Below, one piece after another: positions 17,685 to 27,658 of a stretch of 64,000 nucleotides of DNA. Within the stretch, counting starts at the first letter, position 1. Each line of letters starts with the position of its first letter. The notes beneath the pieces were generated by a model. That model ran no database searches. It was not told where the DNA came from and was given only the letters and a program-made list of their open reading frames with translations. The translations under genes were made by a program, and so were the position numbers. The DNA comes from Xenorhabdus koppenhoeferi (GTDB taxonomy: Bacteria > Pseudomonadota > Gammaproteobacteria > Enterobacterales > Enterobacteriaceae), in NCBI RefSeq assembly GCF_900116635.1, contig NZ_FPBJ01000007.1, positions 1-64,000 of the forward strand. The letters run 5' to 3'.

Positions 17685-17841
17685 AAAAAAGATCCTAATT
17701 CATTACTTGGTGAGAATAAAGTAACACAAAAGCTTTGTGGTCGTAAAAATATGCTTTCGTGATAAGGGTGATATCTAATTCACTCAACTTATTGAATTAA
17801 ATAAACCCCGGATTAACGAATTTTATTTTATAGGTACTTAT

Positions 17842-18189
17842 ATGACTATTGAAGAATTTAAATGGCGAACACAAATTCAGGATTCGCCCAGCGGTGAGTT
17901 TACGCATCGGATTAAAGAAGTTGTGTTTGGTGATGGCTATAAACAAGTTTCTGCTGATGGGATTAATCCAGAAACCCAGTCTTGGCCGTACGCTTATATG
18001 GGCTTAAAAGAAGAGGTAATGCCCATTTTTCAGTTTATCAGAAGGCACACTTTGAAATCATTTATCTGGACACCGCCATTTGGTGAGAAAGGGCTATATC
18101 GTGTCAAGGCGGACTCAATAACCATGCTCCCTATGGCGGGTGGTGTTATGAAAATATCAGCAACTTTTGAACAGGTATTTAGCGCATGA
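17842..18189 (+). CDS. Minor tail protein gpM-like
   Basis: The product has 115 residues with the gpM pattern: FKWRTQIQDSPSGEFTHRIKEV, FGDGYKQV, a FIWTPP segment and a C-terminal ATFEQVF. In lambda gpM joins the tail tip complex after gpJ, I, K and L. Its stop overlaps the gpL start (ATGA at 18186). It resumes the tail operon after the accessory island. Confidence 0.88.
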   Translation: MTIEEFKWRTQIQDSPSGEFTHRIKEVVFGDGYKQVSADGINPETQSWPYAYMGLKEEVMPIFQFIRRHTLKSFIWTPPFGEKGLYRVKADSITMLPMAGGVMKISATFEQVFSA

Positions 18190-18929
18190 GTATAACTTCT
18201 GATGTACAAAAACTGGAAGCCGGGGAAAAAATACAGCTTATTGAAGTAGATGGTAGCACTTTTGGTGGTCCGGTTCTTCGCTTCCATGCTTATAACCTTC
18301 CGCACACCCCAGACGAAATTGAAGCCGCAGGCGGTGAGTTAAAACCCAAGCCAATTTGGTGGCAAGGCAATGAGTATGGCGCATGGTCTTATGAAATAGA
18401 GGGCATGTCGAAGAACAGTGATGGCAGTCCAGCGCGGCCAACATTGAAAGTCGCTAATATCAACGGCCTGATATCATCGCTCTGCCTGAAATTTGATGAC
18501 ATGGTTCAGGCCAGGGTGACAATTTTTGAAACGTTTTCGCACTATCTGGATGGGAAAAATTTCCCTGAGGGTAACCCAACGGCAAATCCTGAGGAGTGCT
18601 TTAAACAGGTTTTTTATGTTGATCGCAAATCGCGAGAAATTGCGGGTGGAACGGTGGAGTTTGAGTTATCCAGCCCGTTTGATTTACAGGGTGTTATGTT
18701 GCCTGTGCGACAAATCCATAATGTGTGTTACTGGTGTATGCGCGGCTGGTATCGCACGGGCAATGGCTGCTCATACTCTGGTAATAAATACTTCGATGAG
18801 AAAGGCAACCCAGTTGATGATCCTTCTCAAGATGTATGTGGCGGGCTTATCCGCGACTGCAAGGGACGTTTTGGTGAGAATGAACCATTAGACTTCGGAG
18901 GGTTTCCGGCTGCCGGATTGATACGATGA
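18186..18929 (+). CDS. Minor tail protein gpL-like, Fe-S site
   Basis: This 247-residue protein has the gpL fold features and a C-terminal Cys cluster: CYWCMRGWY, NGCSY, DVCGG and RDCKGRFG (residues about 178-230). Lambda gpL is known to bind an iron-sulphur cluster through four such Cys in its C-terminal domain. It overlaps gpM and gpK genes by 4 bases each, so M-L-K are translationally coupled. Confidence 0.88.
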   Translation: MSITSDVQKLEAGEKIQLIEVDGSTFGGPVLRFHAYNLPHTPDEIEAAGGELKPKPIWWQGNEYGAWSYEIEGMSKNSDGSPARPTLKVANINGLISSLCLKFDDMVQARVTIFETFSHYLDGKNFPEGNPTANPEECFKQVFYVDRKSREIAGGTVEFELSSPFDLQGVMLPVRQIHNVCYWCMRGWYRTGNGCSYSGNKYFDEKGNPVDDPSQDVCGGLIRDCKGRFGENEPLDFGGFPAAGLIR

Positions 18930-19636
18930 TAACGAAAAAATTAACTGAGGTGATATTTGAGCATGTTAAGGCTGAATATCCCCAAGAGGCTTGTGGTGTA
19001 ATCTGCCAGAAGAGCCGAATAATGAAATACTTCCCTTGCAAAAATCTCGCCCAAAACCCCACTGAGCGCTTTGAATTATCACCAGAAGATTATGCCAATG
19101 CCGAAGATTGGGGAGTGCTCATCGCTATTGTGCATAGCCATTGTGGTGAGGGTGTGACAACTCAACCCAGTGAGATAGATCGATTACAGTGTGATGTTAC
19201 GGGCTTGCCGTGGATTATCGCTTCATGGCCTGAGGGAGATATCAGAACCATACAGCCCAGAGGGGAACGTGATTTGATAGGCCGTCCGTTTATGCTGGGT
19301 CACGCTGATTGCTGGTCTTTAATCATGGATTATTACGGCCAGAAGCATGGCATCCAACTGAATAACTACAGCGTTGATTGCCACTGGTGGGAAGAGGGTG
19401 AAAACCGGTATATGGATAACTGGCAAAAAGAGGGATTTGTTGAGATTGAAGGCGAACCAAGAGAAGGTGATGTGGTGATCATGCAGGTTCAGGCTGATGT
19501 ACCGAATCATGCGGGCGTATTGGTCAATGGGATGCTGCTTCACCATCTTTATGGTCAATTGAGTCAGATTGTCCCTTATAGCGATTATTGGCGCGACAGA
19601 ACAGTAATGATTGTCAGGAAAAAGGCGTTGCTATGA
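18926..19636 (+). CDS. Tail assembly protein gpK-like (JAMM + NlpC/P60)
   Basis: The 236-residue protein has two enzyme-like domains. Residues about 1-100 are a JAB/MPN metalloprotease domain with HSHCGEGVTTQPSEID (H-x-H...S...D). Residues about 110-236 are an NlpC/P60 cysteine peptidase with GHADCWSL holding the nucleophile and a later PNHAGVLV with the His. In lambda-like phages gpK is needed for tail tip assembly and may help local peptidoglycan cleavage. The ATGA overlap at 19633 couples it to gpI. Confidence 0.88.
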   Translation: MITKKLTEVIFEHVKAEYPQEACGVICQKSRIMKYFPCKNLAQNPTERFELSPEDYANAEDWGVLIAIVHSHCGEGVTTQPSEIDRLQCDVTGLPWIIASWPEGDIRTIQPRGERDLIGRPFMLGHADCWSLIMDYYGQKHGIQLNNYSVDCHWWEEGENRYMDNWQKEGFVEIEGEPREGDVVIMQVQADVPNHAGVLVNGMLLHHLYGQLSQIVPYSDYWRDRTVMIVRKKALL

Positions 19637-20240
19637 ATGAGCTTAAAACAGTGCGACTTTATGGTGTGCTGGGTGTTCAATTTGGACGTAAACATCAATT
19701 AGCAATAGATTCGCCAAAAGAAGCGATAAAAGCACTTTCTGTGCTTCATGATGGTTTTGAACAGTTCCTTGCTGAGGCTCATCTAAAAGGGATGGAGTTT
19801 GCTGTATTTAAAGGGACGCAAAATATCGGAGAGGATGAGTTACATATTAATACAGGTGAGGAAATCCGCATTGCACCGATTATCAAAGGCAGTAAGCGGG
19901 GCGGATTCTTTCAGACTATCCTAGGTGTAGCGATGATTGGTTCAGCTATGATGCTAGGTCCTGCGGGGTGGGCTGCGCTTGGGGCGGGGGGGGTATGGGG
20001 GGAGCGCTGGCATTGGGTGGGGCGGCTATGGCTCTTGGTGGCGTGGTTCAAATGTTGTCGCCACAACCGCGTAGTTTATCCATGCGTCAGGATGCCGACA
20101 ATAAACCCTCTTATGCTTTCGGCGGTGCGGTCAATACCACAGCGCAAGGTAATCCGGTGCCGCTTCTCTATACGCTAGACCGCAAAGAAGTGGGTGGGGC
20201 TATTATCTCTGCGGGGATTTATACCGAAGACCAGCAATAG
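19633..20240 (+). CDS. Tail assembly protein gpI-like, frameshifted at poly-G
   Basis: The first 120 codons (19633-19992) encode a gpI N-terminus (TVRLYGVLGVQFGRKHQLAI, a ubiquitin-like domain) followed by a Gly/Ala-rich hydrophobic segment. At an 8-G run (19986-19993) the frame changes: the expected C-terminal part (GGALALGGAAMALGGVVQML, then PSYAFGGAVNTTAQGNPVP) lies one base back, to the stop at 20240. Unshifted, translation ends at 20178 in unrelated sequence (181 residues). A -1 shift restores about 202 residues, normal for the family. Either one G is missing, or slippage at G GGG GGG produces the protein. Confidence 0.75.
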
Positions 20241-20259
20241 TTTTATTGTGTTCAATCTC

Positions 20260-20277
20260 GCCGCACCTGCGGCTTTT
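20260..20277 (+). terminator. Hairpin between gpI and gpJ
   Basis: GCCGC and GCGGC pair with an ACCT loop, followed by TTTTATT. Confidence 0.5.
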
Positions 20278-20291
20278 ATTATGGGTGAAAT

Positions 20292-23200
20292 ATGGGCAAT
20301 CTTATTCAGGGCAGCAAGAGAGGTGGCGGTGGCGGGCATACTCCCACAGAATTACCAGATAGTTTGTTATCTGAATCCACGGCAAAAATATTACTGGCTA
20401 TTTCTGAGGGCGAGATTGCGGGTGGATTAGATGACACGCGCATCTTTCTGGACGGAACGCCGATTGGTAATAACGACGGAACAAAAAATTTTGAAGGGGT
20501 GACATGGGAGTTTCGTCCGGGTAGTGAAGTTCAGGAATACATCAAAGGCATTCCGTCCGTGGATAATGAAATTAACATAGATCGGGAACTGAGGGATGAT
20601 CAGCCCTATATCAGAGCTATCAGTAACACGCAATTATCTGCTGAGCGAGTGAGATTCTCTCTGCCGCGATTTATGCAAATGCATGATAACGGGGATAAGA
20701 CAGGGTATTGCGTTGACTATGCCATCGATTTATCGACTGACGGTGCTGGATACAAAGAAGTATTGGCATCTGCGTTTGATGGCAAAACAACGAATGAGTA
20801 CCATCGTACACACCGAATTGATTTACCAAAAGCAGATACTGGATGGCAATTACGGGTTCGCCGGTTAACCAAAAACCAAAACAATTTAAATATTGTTGAT
20901 AAAGTCAATATTTCTGCTGTTGCGGATGTGATTGACGCGAAATTGCGTTACCCGAATACCGCATTGTTATTCATTACCTTCAATGCCCGTCAATTTAATA
21001 ACCGTATCCCTAAAATCAGTATCCGCCCAAAAGGGGGGCTGGTTATCAAAGTGCCAACAAATTACGATCCGATCAACCGGACTTATACCGATGTATGGAA
21101 TGGCACATTTAAAATGGCGGCAACTAACAATCCGGCGTGGGTGTTTTATGATTTGGTACTGAATAATCGCTATGGTTGCGGTGACCGGATCAATCCCGCA
21201 CAAGTTGATAAATGGGGCTTATACCGCGTTGCTCAATATTGTGACCAATTGGTACCTGATGGTCGGGGCGGCGAAGGTAAAGAGCCACGGTTTTTATGTG
21301 ATGTGTATATTCAGTCTCAGGAGTCTGCTTATCAGGTCTTGCGGGATATCGCGGGAATTTTTAGGGGAATGACCTATTGGGCTGATAACACAGTAAAAGT
21401 TGTTGCTGATATGCCGTCAGATGTTTTTCGTGTTTTCACGAATGCCAGTATTGCGGGGGGCATACCTGAATATGCCGGCGGCAGTCATCAAAATCGTTAT
21501 ACCCAAGCACTGGTGTCCTATTCTGATACCAGCAATCACAGCAATGATGCGATTGAGGCGGTGTCTGATCTCAAATTACAGCGTCGCTATAATGTGCGTA
21601 AAACTGATATTTCCGCTATTGGTTGTACTCGCCAGACAGAAGCCAATCGTCGTGGACGTTGGGCACTGTTGACGAATTCACAAGACCGGACGATTACTTT
21701 TGCTACTGGACTTGAAGGTGCAGTTCCAAATCCGGGACATATTATCGGTATTGCGGATGCAACCCTTGCTGGACGGGATATTGGTGGGCGCATTTCGATT
21801 GCTGATGGGCGCAAGGTTACACTGGATCGCGTTGCAGATGTTAAAGCTGGCGACAGGCTGATTATCAACCTGCCTGATGGGAAATCAGAAGCAAGAACAG
21901 TGCAATTAGTCAATGAAAAAACCATTATTGTTACAACGGCGTATTCTCAGAGAATAGAAAAAAATGCTGTCTGGACAATCGACGCGGATGATTTGGCGAT
22001 ACAGCTTTATCGTGTTATTAACGTTTCAGATAATGGAAATAACACCTACACAATAACAGCAGTATACCACGACCCCGACAAATACGACCGCATTGACACG
22101 GGTGCCCGAATCGACGAACGTCCCATTTCCGTTATTCCGCCCGGCATCCAGTCGCCCCCGAAAAATATTACCATCAGCAGTGATTCCAGTGTCCATCAGG
22201 GCATGGCTGTGACCACCCTGCGCGTGACATGGGAGGCGGTGGAAAATGCCATTGCTTATGAGGCAGAATGGCGGCGGGATAACGGCAACTGGATATCAGC
22301 ACCGAGAACCTCGACACAAAGTTTTGAAGTGCCGAATATCTACGCCGGACGCTATCAGGCGCGGGTCAGGGCGATTAATGCGGCTGAAATTTCCAGCCTC
22401 TGGGCGAATGCCACTGAAACCCACCTGAGAGGGAAAGAGGGTAACCCGCCTGCCCCGCTGGCATTCAGAACCACGCCGATTATCTTCGGCATCCAGCTCG
22501 ACTGGGGCTTTGCTGCCCATACCAGTGACACCCTGAAAACCGAAATCCAGTACAGCCAGACGAATGACGGCGAGGGACTGATGTTACTGGCTGATATCCC
22601 CTATCCCCAGCGCACGCACACCATGCAGGGATTAGCCGCCGGGGTGGCGTTCTACTTCCGGGCGCGGCTGGTGGATAAATCCGGCAATCCATCGCCGTGG
22701 ACGGCCTTTATTCGGGGTGAATCGTCCAGTGATACCCGCTGGATTACTGATGCCGCCGGTAACCAGTTTATGACCACCGAGGCCGGGAAGCGGCTGGCCG
22801 CCGACATTGACTGGAACGCTGAATCCGTATTGATGCTGAGCAATGAACAGCAAAAGTTATCCAAAGAATTGCTGGTGCGTGACGGGGAAAATAAGGCACA
22901 AATTCAGGAGTTATGGTCAGTCAGGGTCACGGATAAAGAGGCGGCGGCGCAGCGGATGACCGAGGTGAATGCCGAAATTGGAGAAAACACCTCGCGCATC
23001 AAATCGGTTGAGACAACGATAGCGGGAAAAGACCGGACGTACGGCCAGCAATTTACCGAAATACGCACAAACCTCGGCAATATGGCGGCAGATGTGATCA
23101 CCAACAAACAGGCCATCTCCACTGCGCAAAAGGCGCAGGCGAAAAAAATGGAACAGGTTCAGGCGCAGCTGGGTGACCAGCAGGCCATGATCAACAGCAA

Positions 23201-23663
23201 GATGCAGGCGGAATTTGACCAGTCCGGCAGTGGTTATGCCATGCACAGTACGAACATCATCCTGAAATACAATGGGCAGAAATACACGGCCGGCGGCATG
23301 GTCATCAGCGGTGAGATTAAAGGCGGAAAATTAGAGTCTTACATTGGATTTTCGGCTAACAACTTTGCCTTTTTTAATCCCGTTAACGGAAAGCCCACGC
23401 CGTTTATGACGGTGAAAAACGGGCAGATGTTTATCAACAGCCTGTTTGTTGATATGGCCAATATTCAACAGTTATTGGTGGGTATTGATATTAAATCCAC
23501 GAACTACATTCCCAATCAGCAGGGTTTTAGATTTGACGCCCAAACCGGTGCTATTGAGATTAACGGTGTAAGCAACGAATACAGAATAATGATATCAAAT
23601 AGAGGGTTTTATTTATTTGATAAAACCAACACCCCGATAATCGAATTAGGTGAATTGTTGTGA
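20292..23663 (+). CDS. Tail tip host-specificity protein gpJ-like
   Basis: This 1123-residue protein forms the central tail tip and contacts the host receptor. The N-terminus is typical gpJ (MGNLIQGSKRGGGGGHTPTE, LPDSLLSESTAKILLAISEG). Residues about 620-820 contain two fibronectin-III-like domains (TLRVTWEAVENAIAYEAEW; YQARVRAINAAE). A coiled coil lies around 860-970, then a C-terminal receptor-binding region. GC content rises sharply from about 22060 to 23330 and drops again at the extreme 3' end, a sign of mosaic exchange. The stop overlaps the next gene's GTG start. Confidence 0.93.
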   Translation: MGNLIQGSKRGGGGGHTPTELPDSLLSESTAKILLAISEGEIAGGLDDTRIFLDGTPIGNNDGTKNFEGVTWEFRPGSEVQEYIKGIPSVDNEINIDRELRDDQPYIRAISNTQLSAERVRFSLPRFMQMHDNGDKTGYCVDYAIDLSTDGAGYKEVLASAFDGKTTNEYHRTHRIDLPKADTGWQLRVRRLTKNQNNLNIVDKVNISAVADVIDAKLRYPNTALLFITFNARQFNNRIPKISIRPKGGLVIKVPTNYDPINRTYTDVWNGTFKMAATNNPAWVFYDLVLNNRYGCGDRINPAQVDKWGLYRVAQYCDQLVPDGRGGEGKEPRFLCDVYIQSQESAYQVLRDIAGIFRGMTYWADNTVKVVADMPSDVFRVFTNASIAGGIPEYAGGSHQNRYTQALVSYSDTSNHSNDAIEAVSDLKLQRRYNVRKTDISAIGCTRQTEANRRGRWALLTNSQDRTITFATGLEGAVPNPGHIIGIADATLAGRDIGGRISIADGRKVTLDRVADVKAGDRLIINLPDGKSEARTVQLVNEKTIIVTTAYSQRIEKNAVWTIDADDLAIQLYRVINVSDNGNNTYTITAVYHDPDKYDRIDTGARIDERPISVIPPGIQSPPKNITISSDSSVHQGMAVTTLRVTWEAVENAIAYEAEWRRDNGNWISAPRTSTQSFEVPNIYAGRYQARVRAINAAEISSLWANATETHLRGKEGNPPAPLAFRTTPIIFGIQLDWGFAAHTSDTLKTEIQYSQTNDGEGLMLLADIPYPQRTHTMQGLAAGVAFYFRARLVDKSGNPSPWTAFIRGESSSDTRWITDAAGNQFMTTEAGKRLAADIDWNAESVLMLSNEQQKLSKELLVRDGENKAQIQELWSVRVTDKEAAAQRMTEVNAEIGENTSRIKSVETTIAGKDRTYGQQFTEIRTNLGNMAADVITNKQAISTAQKAQAKKMEQVQAQLGDQQAMINSKMQAEFDQSGSGYAMHSTNIILKYNGQKYTAGGMVISGEIKGGKLESYIGFSANNFAFFNPVNGKPTPFMTVKNGQMFINSLFVDMANIQQLLVGIDIKSTNYIPNQQGFRFDAQTGAIEINGVSNEYRIMISNRGFYLFDKTNTPIIELGELL

Positions 23664-23974
23664 GAAATTACGGATTGAGAATCAGAGAGCCAAAAACAGG
23701 GCGAATAAAGATAGATACGTCATCCCGAATTGGCAGAATTTTGGGAATGGTTACATTGCCTGATGTGGGTGGAGGAGAGCGCCGTTCTGGTAGCATCCCG
23801 CTGGATGGGCCGTCAAAATATGGCGAGGTTTTTATTTTTGTTGATAGCGATGTTGTTATTTACGGTCGTGTAATTTTTAACGTCTGGTATAACAATGACG
23901 CCATACACTACGATATCAGTTGCGGTGATCAGGCTGCGTTGGGGGGAACCAATGTTTTTTACGGAGTTAGATGA
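23660..23974 (+). CDS. Small tail-associated protein (DUF6453-like)
   Basis: The GTG at 23660 overlaps the gpJ stop in a GTGA arrangement, giving 104 residues. The protein begins NYGLRIREPKTGRIKIDTSS and is beta-rich with many Gly and Val; the pattern resembles DUF6453-type proteins found right after gpJ in enterobacterial prophages. The stop again overlaps the next ATG. A structural role at the tail tip is likely from position. Confidence 0.6.
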   Translation: MRNYGLRIREPKTGRIKIDTSSRIGRILGMVTLPDVGGGERRSGSIPLDGPSKYGEVFIFVDSDVVIYGRVIFNVWYNNDAIHYDISCGDQAALGGTNVFYGVR

Positions 23975-24624
23975 TGTTCGGACTACGTGTTACCGGCGAT
24001 GATTATATTTACCAGATTGACGGGGTGAATTGCAGCTATGTATTACGCGCTAGGGACAGGTTGTTTTTGCGAGGGGGTTTTGAGGATAACACTCTGGCTA
24101 TTACGCGGGGTGTTAGCACCCGGATAAAAACGCCATACGTTGACGGTGATTTAATATTTATGAAAACAGAGGGGGACGTAAATATTGTTGCTAATCGATT
24201 TAAAGGCACCATTTACCAGCCCCCCGGAGATAGCTCAGGATACGTTACACTATACTTTTTCAATTCATCCGCCGTGGTTAAATCGGACTCAAAAATCGGT
24301 TTGCGTGTCAGAGGAATGAATAGGAACGTTATATTTGATTCTGGCAACGAGCACCTAAAAATCATCCATAGCGAAGTTGGAAGCAATATTATTTATGACT
24401 ATTCTCGTCAATTTAATACAGATATAGCAGTAAACGTATCAACAATATGCAGCAGACAACGAAACGAATTCGAATATTATGAATATTACGAATCATTTTT
24501 CAATTGCACAAATAACCATCTGAGAATAAAAGAAATGTTTTCGTGGGGTGAAGATTTGCCATCCATAGAAGGATATACAGAGGGAAACTCATTTATTCTA
24601 GTCGCTGACGTCAGCGGGTTTTAA
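23971..24624 (+). CDS. Tail-tip associated protein of unknown function
   Basis: This 217-residue protein overlaps the preceding gene by 4 bases. It opens FGLRVTGDDYIYQIDG, which parallels the NYGLRI start of its neighbour, so the two may share an N-terminal fold. The rest is beta-rich and ends in SFILVADVSGF; the centre has a Tyr/Glu-rich run (EYYEYYES). It lies in AT-rich DNA between mosaic J and the GC-richer fibre gene. I do not recognise the family. Confidence 0.55.
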   Translation: MMFGLRVTGDDYIYQIDGVNCSYVLRARDRLFLRGGFEDNTLAITRGVSTRIKTPYVDGDLIFMKTEGDVNIVANRFKGTIYQPPGDSSGYVTLYFFNSSAVVKSDSKIGLRVRGMNRNVIFDSGNEHLKIIHSEVGSNIIYDYSRQFNTDIAVNVSTICSRQRNEFEYYEYYESFFNCTNNHLRIKEMFSWGEDLPSIEGYTEGNSFILVADVSGF

Positions 24625-24672
24625 TTTATCATTTCTATCTCTTAATTAGTTAAAATACGAGAATACTAAATC

Positions 24673-26010
24673 ATGTACTACTCACAGGGCACCATCTCCA
24701 CCGTGTCCGGCTCGGCGATTGTCCGCGGCACGGGCACCAAATTTAAATCCAACATTAACGGCGTTGCCCCGGCACAATTGATTTTAATCCAGTCCGGCAA
24801 CGGTAACCTGTTGCATATGATTCAGGCGGTGAACTCCGATACTGAATTGGTGCTGGCGGATAATGCCAGCGTCACCCTGAACAACGTTACCTACCAGATA
24901 CAGGTAACCGTGCCTGATTCCATCTCGGACGGTGTTCGGCATATGGTGGCCAACAGCAGCTATATCGTCGATTTCCTTCAGAACATGGACAAGTGGATGT
25001 CACAAAGTGGCACGGTGAATGTGACGCTGCCAAACGGACAATCGGTGTCGTTACAATCGATACGGGCATTACAGGCGGGGGAAGAGGGGAAGATGTCGGC
25101 CAGTAGCGGGGATTATAATGCTGATTTCAGGTTTAAGCAGGTGGGAACGCTGCCGGCTGAAAAAAATGCCGTAATGTTAGTCTCTGCAACCGATATACCA
25201 GCAAATAGCATGGCAGCATTCACCCGTTATCAGTGGCATAACAATGATATCCAGACGGGAATTGTGCGGGGTGGCGGGGTGGATACACAGGGATATGCAA
25301 TTGATATTAACGCCAAGAGAGTACTGACAGTCAGTTCGGAGGGTATCGGCATACATTCTAATATTCCGTGGGGCGGAATCAGTGTCACCCGCCCCAGCAA
25401 AACCTTCTGGAGCATAGAGGGCACGCCTGATTCTGGTGATGATGTCCTGCTAAATTTTGTAGATAGAAATCCTGACAGCTCAAACAGATCTGTTCAGCAA
25501 TTGCTTAAGGGAAGCGGTGTTATTCTGTCACTCGGGGTTAACTGCTGGCGGGACAGCAATGGGTTTATCAAAACCGCCTCCCCCCTCATCGAAATCCATC
25601 CCGATGGCACCTTTACCACCAATGACGAATCCGAAGGGGCAACAGTCACCAAACCCGGCATCGGTCACTATCAGGTTGCTAATGTCCTCGGCTATAACGC
25701 CGACAAAGCGTGGGGTGTGCATGGTGGCATTTCCACCCCGAAAAATAATAACGGACTGGAGTTAATCTACCTTGATGACAAGGTACAACCAGATGGCAGC
25801 ATCACGATTGAAACCTTTCACCGTCAGCACAATCATTTACCTGAGCGTTTTCAGAACAATCGGATAAAAGAAATCGTGGACGGCGAGAAGGTCTACTATG
25901 CGGACGGCGAACCCTGTGACATTCCCGAGGGCTGTCGTTTGGATGTCCGTGTCCAGATGCCGGCAGATTCGGTGTGGAATGTGAGGCAGGGAATTACAGA
26001 CGGGGATTAG
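24673..26010 (+). CDS. Tail fibre protein
   Basis: The 445-residue product starts MYYSQGTISTVSGSAIVRGTGTKF in the tail-fibre style of lambda-like prophages: an N-terminal ~90-residue attachment domain, a helical linker (SISDGVRHMVANSSYIVDF), then a long beta-rich shaft with Gly, Asn and Asp repeats (KNAVMLVSATDIPANSM). The C-terminus ends in DVRVQMPADSVWNVRQG. It likely mediates primary host adsorption. No fibre assembly (tfa) gene follows; a terminator overlaps the stop. Confidence 0.75.
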   Translation: MYYSQGTISTVSGSAIVRGTGTKFKSNINGVAPAQLILIQSGNGNLLHMIQAVNSDTELVLADNASVTLNNVTYQIQVTVPDSISDGVRHMVANSSYIVDFLQNMDKWMSQSGTVNVTLPNGQSVSLQSIRALQAGEEGKMSASSGDYNADFRFKQVGTLPAEKNAVMLVSATDIPANSMAAFTRYQWHNNDIQTGIVRGGGVDTQGYAIDINAKRVLTVSSEGIGIHSNIPWGGISVTRPSKTFWSIEGTPDSGDDVLLNFVDRNPDSSNRSVQQLLKGSGVILSLGVNCWRDSNGFIKTASPLIEIHPDGTFTTNDESEGATVTKPGIGHYQVANVLGYNADKAWGVHGGISTPKNNNGLELIYLDDKVQPDGSITIETFHRQHNHLPERFQNNRIKEIVDGEKVYYADGEPCDIPEGCRLDVRVQMPADSVWNVRQGITDGD

Positions 26011-26021
26011 ATCCCCGTTTT
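26001..26021 (+). terminator. Terminator at end of prophage late operon
   Basis: CGGGGA and TCCCCG pair with a TTAGA loop and run into TTTTC; the stem overlaps the fibre gene stop codon. It closes the late transcript. Confidence 0.75.
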
Positions 26022-26349
26022 CTGTCAACATAGCCATCTAACCACTGCATCACTGGTGGGGTGGGTGTGGATTAGATTCTTGATATCCTGTCAATGCTGC
26101 TATCAGATCACCAAACCATTTCTATCACGTTTCATCTTGTTTTAGTATGAAGCTCTATTATAGATAGAGAAATCACTTCGGAGTGACTGTGTCAAAACTG
26201 TGACACAAAAAAGGCAAAATGGCACAAGGAATAGCAAAATATAGCATACCAAGTACTGCGAGGCTGGCGTATACAGTGGCGTTATTAGCTATTAGAATGT
26301 GCGGATTTTTGTAATACATCGGACTGTTTTTCTGATGTCTGGAGGTTAA
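26022..26349. other. Prophage-chromosome junction, no gene
   Basis: No ORF of note lies here. The stretch contains a 6-bp inverted repeat GTGTCA/TGACAC at 26189-26206, a hairpin TCACT/AGTGA at 26173-26186, and the ribosome site GGAGG (26341-26345) for tgt. The right attachment site is expected somewhere in this stretch, but without the left end the core cannot be identified. Confidence 0.5.
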
Positions 26350-27474
<1,125 letters not shown>

Positions 27475-27490
27475 TTTGACGTGACTAATC

Positions 27491-27524
27491 AGCCTCAATA
27501 TGTGTAGCATATTGGGCTGGTTTT
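27491..27524 (+). terminator. Terminator after tgt
   Basis: AGCC-CAATATG (one bulged base) pairs with CATATTGGGCT around a TGTAG loop and is followed by GGTTTTT. It may partly insulate yajC-secDF from tgt. Confidence 0.65.
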
Positions 27525-27534
27525 TGATCAAGAA

Positions 27535-27554
27535 ACTATCGATTTTTCGATAGT
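27535..27554. repeat. Perfect 8-bp palindrome upstream of yajC
   Basis: ACTATCGA and TCGATAGT flank a TTTT loop. There is no T-run after it, so it is more likely a protein site or RNA stem than a terminator. Confidence 0.5.
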
Positions 27555-27556
27555 CA

Positions 27557-27645
27557 TATTTTCGACAACAATATTTTCAACAACAATATTTTTGACAACA
27601 TATCTTCGATAACAATGTCTTTAATAGCACTGTCTTCGATAACAA
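27557..27645 (+). repeat. Six degenerate 15-bp tandem repeats upstream of yajC
   Basis: Units read TATTTTCGACAACAA, TATTTTCAACAACAA, TATTTTTGACAACA (14 bases), TATCTTCGATAACAA, TGTCTTTAATAGCAC and TGTCTTCGATAACAA. They end 14 bases before the yajC start and overlap its leader. Confidence 0.8.
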
Positions 27646-27658
27646 TGAGGGAAATTTG

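Noticed and set aside
1-26021. CRISPR array or diversity-generating retroelement in the prophage
   Set aside because: No regularly spaced repeats and no reverse transcriptase next to gpJ or the fibre gene.
26022-26349. tRNA gene as phage attachment site
   Set aside because: No cloverleaf-like sequence was found here; the attachment core cannot be fixed without the left end.
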